Shown: piece after piece, positions 1 to 5,297 of the stretch
How positions within the stretch are numbered: the first letter of the stretch is position 1
How the letters are laid out: every line of letters begins with the position of its first letter
From: Rhodospirillales bacterium
GTDB lineage: Bacteria; Pseudomonadota; Alphaproteobacteria; Rhodospirillales; Casp-alpha2
DNA: 5,297 nt
Direction of reading: 5' to 3'
NCBI GenBank assembly: GCA_030727885.1
Contig: JANRAT010000177.1
Coordinates: 1-5,297 of the forward strand
Position numbers and translations under genes: made by a program
Notes under the pieces: generated by a model
The model's database searches: none
Seen by the model: only the letters and a program-made list of their open reading frames with translations
What the model was told of the DNA's origin: nothing

Positions 1-260
1 GTTATGCAGTTGTCCCCGGCGACAACAAGCATCAGGTCGTAATCCAGCGGTCCGCCGACAGCCCCTGCCCCCGGGATGATGGCGCCGCCCGAGCTTCTGG
101 CTGTATCTCCGGAAAGCGGAATGTTGCAGACTTCGTATAAAACCCTTTCACCAAGCAGATTGGCGGCCCGCAAAGGCTCCACGACCGTCGCATAGGACAA
201 CAGCGCGAAGCCGTCGACGAGAACCATGGCGATCCGAAAAAGCGTGTCGTCTTTTTGCAT
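1..260 (-). CDS. GlxA-family (AraC-type) transcriptional regulator, N-terminal part, runs off the left edge
   Basis: Reading the minus strand from an ATG at 260-258 gives 86 open codons to the window edge; an in-frame TGA lies four codons upstream, so this is the first possible ATG. The residues match the N-terminal DJ-1/PfpI-like (class I glutamine amidotransferase-like) domain of GlxA regulators: a hydrophobic first beta strand (about 8-15), the signature SYATVVEPLRAAN (22-34), a second segment ending RSSGG (55-59), and the strand DYDLMLVVAGD (73-83). The family is usually about 300-350 residues, with a C-terminal AraC-type DNA-binding domain that lies outside this window. Family members such as GbdR and SouR of Pseudomonas sense glycine betaine, dimethylglycine or sarcosine and activate demethylation genes. 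Divergent placement beside soxBDAG suggests, by inference, that it controls this operon. No strong Shine-Dalgarno sequence precedes the start; an internal ATG at codon 12 is less likely because it would cut into the first strand. Confidence 0.87.
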   Translation of the reverse strand, partial: MQKDDTLFRIAMVLVDGFALLSYATVVEPLRAANLLGERVLYEVCNIPLSGDTARSSGGAIIPGAGAVGGPLDYDLMLVVAGDNCI

Positions 261-281
261 AATGTCTATTTTTCATATAAT
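253..281 (+). promoter_or_regulatory. Candidate sigma70-type promoter for soxBDAG
   Basis: A perfect -10 hexamer TATAAT lies at 276-281. The best -35 candidates are poor: TTTTGC at 253-258 with 17 bp spacing, or TTGCAT at 255-260 with only 15 bp. Transcription would start near 288, leaving a leader of about 65 bases before the preferred soxB start. A poor -35 fits a promoter that needs an activator. An alternative -10, TATCAT at 301-306 (5 of 6 matches), would give a start near 313. Which one is used cannot be decided from sequence. Confidence 0.45.
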
Positions 282-293
282 ACCGTCTATATT
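264..293 (+). promoter_or_regulatory. Direct repeat with 21-bp period, candidate AraC-family operator
   Basis: GTCTATTTT at 264-272 and GTCTATATT at 285-293 match at 8 of 9 positions and start 21 bp apart, about two helical turns, so both face the same side of the DNA. AraC-family regulators typically bind two direct half-sites with this spacing. The pair lies in the only intergenic space between the GlxA-type regulator and soxB and flanks the overlapping -10 elements. The DNA here is AT-rich, so chance similarity is possible. Confidence 0.4.
277..282 (-). promoter_or_regulatory. Candidate -10 element for the divergent regulator gene
   Basis: On the minus strand TATTAT (5 of 6 matches to TATAAT) sits 16 bp upstream of the regulator ATG and overlaps the plus-strand TATAAT by five base pairs. 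The corresponding -35 position (about 300-305) reads TGATAC, a weak match. If used, the transcript would have a very short leader, fitting the lack of a clear ribosome binding site. Confidence 0.3.
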
Positions 294-341
294 AAGAAAG
301 TATCATGATGATTTCCGGATCAGCATCAAGCAGTAAGATCC

Positions 342-345
342 GGAG
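342..345 (+). promoter_or_regulatory. Ribosome binding site that decides the soxB start
   Basis: GGAG at 342-345 stands 7 bases before ATG 353, an ideal distance. It is only one base from ATG 347 and lies downstream of ATG 305 and ATG 308, so it supports initiation at 353. Confidence 0.7.
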
Positions 346-352
346 TATGACG

Positions 353-1603
353 ATGCATTATTCTGCTTGGAGCCTGTTTTGGCAGGGCCTCAAAGGCAAC
401 ACCGACTGGAAGCCGGCATGGCGTGAGCCGCAGCCAAAAGGGCGTTATGATGTCATCATCGTCGGCGGTGGCGGCCATGGCCTCGCGGCGGCTTATTATC
501 TGTCGAGTGTCTACGGCATAACCAATGTTGCCGTGATCGAAAAAGGCTGGATCGGTTCAGGCAACGCCGGACGCAACACGACGATCATCCGCTCCAACTA
601 TCTGCTGCCCGGCAACGAGCCCTTTTACGAATTATCCATGAAGCTCTGGGAAGGGCTTGAACAGGATTTCAATTTCAACGCCATGGTTTCGCAGCGCGGC
701 GTTCTCAACCTCTGTCATACGGACGGTCAGCGCGATGCGTATGCAAGACGTGGCAATGCCATGCTGATGGCCGGTGCTGACGCAGTGCTGCTTGATCCCG
801 TAGGCGTACGCCGGATGTGCCCGTTTCTTGATTTCGATAACGCCCGCTTCCCGATCAAGGGCGGCCTGTGGCAGAAACGCGGCGGCACGGCACGGCACGA
901 CGCCGTCGTCTGGGGTTATGCACGCGGCGCCGACAGCCGCGGGGTCGACATCATCCAGAATTGCGAAGTCACCGGTTTCGTCATGGAAAACGGCGTCTGC
1001 AAGGGTGTCGAGACCAGCCGCGGCACCATCATGGCCGGCAAGGTCGGGGTATCCGTCGCCGGTTCGTCAGGCCGGGTCATGGCCGGCGCCGGCATGCGAT
1101 TGCCGATTGAAAGCCATGTGCTGCAGGCGTTCGTCTCGGAAGGCCTCAAGCCGATCATCCCCGGCGTGGTGACCTACGGGGCCGGACACTTTTACATCAG
1201 CCAGTCAGACAAGGGCGGGCTGGTCTTCGGTGGCGACATTGATGGCTACAACTCCTACGCACAACGCGGCAATCTGCCGGTCGTCGAGGATGTCTGCGAA
1301 AGCGGCATGGCCCTGGTGCCGATGATTGGACGAGCCCGGCTATTGCGCATGTGGGGTGGCGTCATGGACATGTCGATGGACGGATCACCAATCATCGACA
1401 AGACACCTGTTGACGGCCTCTATTTCAATGGCGGCTGGTGTTACGGCGGGTTCAAGGCAACCCCTGCATCCGGTTACTGTTTTGCACATCTGCTGGCGAC
1501 CGATGTGCCGCACCCGACGGCGACGGCCTACCGGCTTGACCGGTTCCGCACCGGCGCCGTCATCGATGAAAAGGGCGCAGGCGCCCAACCGAACCTGCAT
1601 TAA
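353..1603 (+). CDS. soxB: Sarcosine oxidase beta subunit (heterotetrameric)
   Basis: This is the catalytic flavoprotein subunit of cytoplasmic heterotetrameric sarcosine oxidase, which oxidises the N-methyl group of sarcosine to yield glycine. From ATG 353 it has 416 residues, about the usual SoxB length, starting MHYSAWSLF like family N-termini. The Rossmann motif VIIVGGGGHGLAAAYYL (34-50) binds FAD. RNTTIIRSNYL (74-84) is conserved in the DAO/SoxB fold. RGGTARHDAVVWGYAR (176-191) contains His182, which by family comparison should be the histidine that carries covalent FMN. SQSDKGGLVFGGDIDG (283-298) and GGFKATPASG (365-374, with Lys368) are C-terminal flavin/active-site signatures. The frame is open back to ATG 305, but those 16 extra residues are low complexity and lack family similarity. 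soxD follows after 18 bp. The sequence departs from classical SoxB in places, for example SNYLLPGNEPFYE and GGWCYGG, and seems to belong to a separate subfamily, so the exact N-methyl substrate is inferred. Confidence 0.93.
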   Translation: MHYSAWSLFWQGLKGNTDWKPAWREPQPKGRYDVIIVGGGGHGLAAAYYLSSVYGITNVAVIEKGWIGSGNAGRNTTIIRSNYLLPGNEPFYELSMKLWEGLEQDFNFNAMVSQRGVLNLCHTDGQRDAYARRGNAMLMAGADAVLLDPVGVRRMCPFLDFDNARFPIKGGLWQKRGGTARHDAVVWGYARGADSRGVDIIQNCEVTGFVMENGVCKGVETSRGTIMAGKVGVSVAGSSGRVMAGAGMRLPIESHVLQAFVSEGLKPIIPGVVTYGAGHFYISQSDKGGLVFGGDIDGYNSYAQRGNLPVVEDVCESGMALVPMIGRARLLRMWGGVMDMSMDGSPIIDKTPVDGLYFNGGWCYGGFKATPASGYCFAHLLATDVPHPTATAYRLDRFRTGAVIDEKGAGAQPNLH

Positions 1604-1610
1604 AGGCGCT

Positions 1611-1614
1611 GAGA
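1611..1614 (+). promoter_or_regulatory. Weak ribosome binding site of soxD
   Basis: GAGA lies 7 bases before the soxD ATG, in the 18-bp gap after the soxB stop codon. It is a minimal Shine-Dalgarno match, so coupling to soxB translation may contribute. Confidence 0.4.
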
Positions 1615-1621
1615 CAAAAAC

Positions 1622-1909
1622 ATGATTATCAATCACCCGCTTCTTGGCCCCCGCGACGCGCAGGAATTCACTTATTTCGGTGATGCGTCGTTGATCAACC
1701 GCCCGGACTGGCAGGCCGAAGACGCCGCTGAGCTTTTTTATGAGTATCTGCATGTGCGCGACAATCCGGCCGGCGAACATCGCGAACTTTGGTACCACGA
1801 ACACGGTGACCGTTCCTGGCTGGTGGTAACACGAAACACACTGACCCATGAAATTAGCAAGGTTGAGATCGCCCGCGATGTTGCGCTGACCCGGAGGCAC
1901 GGCCAATGA
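1622..1909 (+). CDS. soxD: Sarcosine oxidase delta subunit, variant without zinc cysteines
   Basis: A 95-residue protein, typical SoxD size, placed between soxB and soxA as in canonical operons. Delta is a small structural subunit of the complex and in characterised enzymes holds one zinc ion through Cys6, Cys9, His59 and Cys63. The SoxD pattern is recognisable: GPRDAQEFTYFGDA (9-22), YLHVRDNPAGEHRELWYHEHGDRSW (split as 42-57 and 58-66), and TRNTLTHEI (70-78). The usual CPxCG near the N-terminus is HPLLG (5-9), and position 63 is Asp in the stretch GDRSW where GCRRW is usual. His59 remains. The protein has no cysteine anywhere, so the classical zinc site cannot form. The frame is intact and the other conserved blocks are kept, so this looks like a working variant rather than a decaying gene. 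The stop codon overlaps the soxA start (ATGA at 1906-1909). Confidence 0.9.
   Translation: MIINHPLLGPRDAQEFTYFGDASLINRPDWQAEDAAELFYEYLHVRDNPAGEHRELWYHEHGDRSWLVVTRNTLTHEISKVEIARDVALTRRHGQ
1893..1897 (+). promoter_or_regulatory. Strong ribosome binding site of soxA
   Basis: GGAGG lies 8 bases before ATG 1906, inside the end of soxD. It fixes the soxA start and, with the ATGA overlap, indicates translational coupling. Confidence 0.75.
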
Positions 1910-4854
1910 CGCAAATCAACCGCCTGCCCTGTGGCCTTGTCGATCAGACCACCACCCTGAAGTTCAGCTTCAACGGAAACATTTTCGAAGGCCACCCCGG
2001 TGACACGCTTGCCTCTGCGTTGCTCGCCAATGGCCAGCGTCTGGTCGGCCGCTCGTTCAAGTATCACCGGCCGCGCGGTATTTTCACAGCCGGCTCGGAA
2101 GAGCCCAACGCGCTTGTTGAACTGCGGACTGGTGCCTCGCAGGAACCGAATACCAGAGCGACGGTTACAGAATTGTTCGACGGCCTGGAAGCCAGAAGCC
2201 AGAACCACCGAGGTTCCCTCGCCTTCGACATGATGGCTGTCACGGATCTGCTTTCACCGTTCCTTGGCGCCGGTTTCTACTACAAGACCTTCATGTGGCC
2301 AAAATCGTTCTGGGAAAAGGTTTACGAGCCGGCGATACGAAGTGCCGCGGGACTCGGTAGCCTCAGCGGCGAAGAGGACCCCGATGTCTACGACAAGGGC
2401 TTCCTGCATTGTGATCTGCTGATCATCGGAGCCGGGCCCGCCGGGCTTGCCGCCGCTCTGAATGCCGGCAAGGCTGGGCTTAGGGTCATTCTCGCTGATG
2501 AGGATTTTCGCATGGGGGGCCGCCTGAACGCGGAAACCCTGTCCGTCGACGGTATGCCCGGTACCGACTGGGCGGCGAAAGCTGCCGGCGAACTGATGAA
2601 CATGTCTAATGTTCGCATGATGACGCGTACAACGGTTTACGGCGGCTATGATCACGGGATCTACGGTGCTCTTGAACGCGTCACCGATCATATGCCTTCT
2701 TCCGGTGGCAAGCCCCGGCAGATTCTTTGGCGCATTTATTCAAAACACGCCATCCTTGCAGCAGGGGCGACAGAGCGCCCGATCGCGTTTGCCAACAACG
2801 ACCGGCCGGGCATCATGCTGGCCGGTGCCGTTCGCGCCTATGCCAACAGATGGGGGGTAACCCCTGGGCAGCACGTGACGCTGTTCACCAACAATGATGA
2901 CGGCTGGCGCACGGCCAGTGATCTGCAGGCGCGCGGGATCAACATCGCCGCCATTATCGACAGCCGTAGCTGTGATGCACCGGCGCAAATTGCCGGTGCT
3001 GAAATCTTCATGGGCACACACGTTATCGACACCAGCGGTCGGCTTGGCATCAAGTCGATCAAATTATCAAACCGGCGCATCGTCGCGACCGATTGTCTGG
3101 CTGTATCAGGTGGATGGAATCCGAATGTACACCTGACCTGTCATCAACGCGGAAAACCGGAGTGGCGTGACGATATCGCCGCCTTCGTACCCGGCGCAGC
3201 ACTGCCCAATGCCATGCATGTCGCCGGTGCCGCGTGCGGATCGTTGACGCTGGCCGGTGCATTGACGGAAGGGCACCGGGCCGCCGATCTGATCATCAGT
3301 TTATCGGGGAAAGCATCACATTCCGAGACGCCGCCCCGAGCCGAGGCCGAAGCCGCTTCGATCTCAGCGTTCTGGCATGTCCAGTCTGACACAGGTCGTG
3401 CATGGATCGACCTGCAAAATGACGTCACCGTCAAGGACATCAAACTGGCGCACAAGGAAGGCTATCGCTCCGTAGAGCATCTGAAGCGCTACACGACGCT
3501 CGGCATGGCGACCGATCAGGGTAAAACAGCCAATGTTCTGGCGCTTGCCGTGATGGCAGAACAGACCGGGCAGTCTATCCGCGAAACCGGCACCACCATA
3601 TTTCGCCCCCCTTACACGCCAGTCGCCATAGGCGCTTTCGCCGGGCGTGCGCGAGGTCGCGATTTTAGGCCCTTCCGGCTGACTCCGTCCCACAACTGGG
3701 CCGCTGTACAAGGTGCGACATTCGTCGAAGCCGGCGCCTGGCTGCGAGCGCAAATGTTCCCGCGTGCAGGCGAATCCCACTGGCGGCAAACCGTCGACCG
3801 GGAAGTTGCACAAACCCGCAAGTCCGTCGGCATCTGCGACGTGACGACGCTTGGAAAGATCGACATCCAGGGCCGAGATGCAGCTGAGTTCCTGAACCGG
3901 GTCTATGCCAACGGCTTCGCCAAACTGGCTGTCGGCAAAGTCCGTTATGGGCTGATGCTGCGCGAGGATGGCTTCGTCATGGACGACGGTACGACCGCAA
4001 GATTAGCTGAGCATCATTACCTCATGACGACGACGACGGCGAATGCCGGGCTGGTTTTCCGCCATCTGGAATTTTGTCGTCAGTGCCTTTGGCCGGAGCT
4101 TGATGTGCACCTGATATCGGTGACTGACGGCTGGGCCCAGTTCTCCGTTGCCGGGCCGAATTCACGGCGCCTGCTGCAAAAGATCGTCGATCCGACGCAT
4201 AACATATCAAACGCCGCCTTCCCATATATGGCCTGTGGTGATGTGACTATATGCGGCGGCACCCGGGCCAGACTGTTCAGAATCTCGTTCTCGGGCGAAC
4301 TGGCCTACGAGCTCGCTGTTCCGGCTCGCTTCGGTGCGGCGTTGATAAGCGTGCTGATGGCTGCCGGTGATGAATTCGAGGCGATTGCTTATGGCACAGA
4401 GGCGCTTGGTGCCATGCGGATCGAGAAAGGACACCCGGCCGGCAACGAATTGAACGGCCAGACAACGGCCCTCAATCTCGGATTCGGCGCGATGCTCTCG
4501 GATAAGAAAGACTGCATCGGCAACACGCTTTCCAGACGTCCGGCACTTGTTGCACCTGATGCGCTTCGGATGATGGGATTCAAGCCCGTGGACCTTAGCC
4601 AATCCCTGGCATCCGGTGCACACTTCGTGGCATCCGGAAAGGCCGCGACAACAGAAAACGACGAAGGATGGATGACGTCAGTAACGTTCTCGCCGGAACT
4701 CGGCCATTCCATCGGTCTGGGTTTCATAAAACGTGGTCACGAGCGGATCGGCGAAATCGTAATCGCTGCAGACCCGTTACGCGGTCAGAGCATCGCCGTC
4801 GAGATCGTCTCGCCGCACTTTGTCGATCCTGAAGGAGTAAGGCTTCGTGGCTGA
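1906..4854 (+). CDS. soxA: Sarcosine oxidase alpha subunit (heterotetrameric)
   Basis: The 982-residue large subunit is close to the usual SoxA length of about 1000. In family order it shows an N-terminal Fer2-like domain (about 17-100; EGHPGDTLASALLANG 28-43, RSFKYHRPRG 49-58) with no cysteines, so no iron-sulfur cluster is expected, as in other SoxA proteins. Next comes a dinucleotide-binding domain (about 168-470) with LLIIGAGPAGLAAA (171-184), LAAGATERP (284-292) and SGGWNPNVHL (401-410), the NAD+ site of the family. The SoxA middle domain has NDVTVKDI (505-512), ATDQGKTANV (535-544) and FRPPYTPV (566-573). A GcvT-like folate-binding domain starts near 593, with EDGFVMDDG (687-695), and the GcvT C-terminal part includes FSGELAYEL (795-803) and GTEALGAMRIEKG (830-842). 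This half captures the methylene group on tetrahydrofolate, yielding 5,10-methylene-THF. The gene is translationally coupled to soxD and overlaps soxG by 8 bp. No frameshift or missing domain is seen. Confidence 0.95.
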   Translation: MTQINRLPCGLVDQTTTLKFSFNGNIFEGHPGDTLASALLANGQRLVGRSFKYHRPRGIFTAGSEEPNALVELRTGASQEPNTRATVTELFDGLEARSQNHRGSLAFDMMAVTDLLSPFLGAGFYYKTFMWPKSFWEKVYEPAIRSAAGLGSLSGEEDPDVYDKGFLHCDLLIIGAGPAGLAAALNAGKAGLRVILADEDFRMGGRLNAETLSVDGMPGTDWAAKAAGELMNMSNVRMMTRTTVYGGYDHGIYGALERVTDHMPSSGGKPRQILWRIYSKHAILAAGATERPIAFANNDRPGIMLAGAVRAYANRWGVTPGQHVTLFTNNDDGWRTASDLQARGINIAAIIDSRSCDAPAQIAGAEIFMGTHVIDTSGRLGIKSIKLSNRRIVATDCLAVSGGWNPNVHLTCHQRGKPEWRDDIAAFVPGAALPNAMHVAGAACGSLTLAGALTEGHRAADLIISLSGKASHSETPPRAEAEAASISAFWHVQSDTGRAWIDLQNDVTVKDIKLAHKEGYRSVEHLKRYTTLGMATDQGKTANVLALAVMAEQTGQSIRETGTTIFRPPYTPVAIGAFAGRARGRDFRPFRLTPSHNWAAVQGATFVEAGAWLRAQMFPRAGESHWRQTVDREVAQTRKSVGICDVTTLGKIDIQGRDAAEFLNRVYANGFAKLAVGKVRYGLMLREDGFVMDDGTTARLAEHHYLMTTTTANAGLVFRHLEFCRQCLWPELDVHLISVTDGWAQFSVAGPNSRRLLQKIVDPTHNISNAAFPYMACGDVTICGGTRARLFRISFSGELAYELAVPARFGAALISVLMAAGDEFEAIAYGTEALGAMRIEKGHPAGNELNGQTTALNLGFGAMLSDKKDCIGNTLSRRPALVAPDALRMMGFKPVDLSQSLASGAHFVASGKAATTENDEGWMTSVTFSPELGHSIGLGFIKRGHERIGEIVIAADPLRGQSIAVEIVSPHFVDPEGVRLRG
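4832..4837 (+). promoter_or_regulatory. Ribosome binding site that decides the soxG start
   Basis: AAGGAG within the last codons of soxA lies 9 bases before GTG 4847. No ATG in the soxG frame occurs until about 100 bases later, so this site supports the GTG start. Confidence 0.7.
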
Positions 4855-5297
4855 GTATTCTTTAACCGCCGATTCCCCCTTGAGTGGGTATAGGGAAATC
4901 TTCCAGAGCACTGTGCTGGAAGAAGCTGCTGAACTCGGCATCCTGTCCATGGCCGTCCCCCTCGGCGGAACTGCCGCCTTGAACAAGGCCCTTGTGGATG
5001 CTTACGGCACATCGTTACCAGTGGCCGGGAAAATCACTTCATCAAGCGACGGCAAAATCCGCTTCCTTGGCATTTCGACGGATCAAATTTTCATAATTTT
5101 TGCCGATGCTGAGACCAGCCAAACCATGACGATTGAGACCATCCTGAAAGGCCTCGGCTACTTCACGACGCAGACAGACAACTGGGTCAGGCTCAGGATT
5201 TCAGGCACAAGATCCCGCGAGTCGCTCGCACGGATATGTCAGATTGATCTTGATCCTGCGGCGTTTTCCGTTGATCAGGTCTCACGCACTGTTATGG
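4847..5297 (+). CDS. soxG: Sarcosine oxidase gamma subunit, GTG start, 3' end beyond the window
   Basis: From GTG 4847 the frame is open for 150 codons to the window edge. The start overlaps the soxA stop by 8 bp and is preceded by AAGGAG. SoxG proteins are usually about 180-210 residues, so roughly the last 30-60 are missing. The best family match is TDNWVRLRISGTRSRESLAR (110-129) followed by ICQIDLDPAAFSVDQVSRTVM (130-150, written with its end at the window edge), corresponding to the SoxG signature W-x-x-L-R-x-SG, then a leucine-rich helix and a C-x-x-D-L-x-P-x-x-F segment. The N-terminal 100 residues are poorly conserved, as usual for this subunit. Gamma resembles part of the GcvT fold and packs against alpha in known structures; it carries no cofactor. 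It completes the soxBDAG set; whether folate genes such as folD or purU follow cannot be seen. Confidence 0.9.
   Translation, partial: MAEYSLTADSPLSGYREIFQSTVLEEAAELGILSMAVPLGGTAALNKALVDAYGTSLPVAGKITSSSDGKIRFLGISTDQIFIIFADAETSQTMTIETILKGLGYFTTQTDNWVRLRISGTRSRESLARICQIDLDPAAFSVDQVSRTVM

Noticed and set aside
828..1172. A 114-codon plus-strand frame within soxB
   Set aside because: Rich in Ala, Ser and Arg, as expected of an out-of-frame reading of GC-rich coding DNA, and it overlaps the FMN-attachment region of SoxB.
1573..1586. Perfect inverted repeat GGGCGC-AG-GCGCCC near the soxB 3' end, considered as a terminator
   Set aside because: It lies inside the soxB coding sequence, has a loop too small for the full stem, and no run of T follows. 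At most it is a minor mRNA hairpin.
1385..1906. A 173-codon open frame on the minus strand covering the end of soxB and all of soxD
   Set aside because: It is antisense to two clearly conserved genes, shows no recognisable domain, and its openness is explained by codon bias in GC-rich DNA.
1906..2205. Fer2-like N-terminal domain of SoxA considered as an iron-sulfur domain
   Set aside because: There is no cysteine between residues 17 and 100. Loss of the cluster is normal for SoxA and not a novelty of this gene.
3364..3813. A 149-codon minus-strand open frame inside soxA
   Set aside because: Antisense to the conserved middle and GcvT domains of SoxA; its composition is that of a shadow frame with no family similarity.
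4777..5012. Two minus-strand open frames of 69 and 75 codons across the soxA-soxG junction
   Set aside because: They lie antisense to soxG, whose sequence matches the gamma subunit family, and show no features of their own.

Overview
This window carries most of a heterotetrameric sarcosine oxidase (TSOX) operon in the order soxB-soxD-soxA-soxG on the plus strand. The 5' end of a divergently transcribed GlxA-type (AraC-family) regulator gene lies at the left edge. The moderately high GC content, the soxBDAG gene order, the protein sequences and a regulator of the class known to control methylamine/glycine-betaine catabolism suggest a proteobacterium, most likely an alphaproteobacterium. I cannot name a genus from sequence alone.

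Layout: bases 1-260 (minus strand) encode the first 86 residues of the regulator. Bases 261-352 are a short AT-rich control region. It holds a perfect TATAAT on the plus strand, a TATTAT overlapping it on the minus strand, and a direct repeat whose copies are 21 bp apart, the geometry expected of an AraC-family operator. soxB (353-1603) encodes the flavin-carrying beta subunit, soxD (1622-1909) the small delta subunit, soxA (1906-4854) the large alpha subunit, and soxG (from a GTG at 4847 to past the right edge) the gamma subunit. The four genes are tightly coupled: an 18-bp gap between soxB and soxD, an ATGA overlap between soxD and soxA, and an 8-bp overlap between soxA and soxG. They are very likely one transcript.

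How they work together (family knowledge): the beta subunit, with non-covalent FAD and covalent FMN, oxidises the N-methyl group of sarcosine. The imine intermediate passes to the GcvT-like folate site of the alpha subunit, giving glycine, H2O2 and formaldehyde or 5,10-methylene-tetrahydrofolate. Alpha also binds NAD+. Delta and gamma complete the complex. The upstream regulator probably senses a pathway metabolite.

The main oddity is the delta subunit. It contains no cysteine at all, so three of the four zinc ligands of characterised SoxD proteins are absent (CPxC replaced by HPLL, and Asp63 where the last Cys should be). Together with beta- and alpha-subunit sequences that depart from the classical enzymes, this suggests a distinct TSOX subfamily, possibly with a different N-methyl substrate. 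I found no mobile element, RNA gene, CRISPR array or convincing terminator. Apart from this variant complex and its control region, the window is ordinary metabolic sequence.
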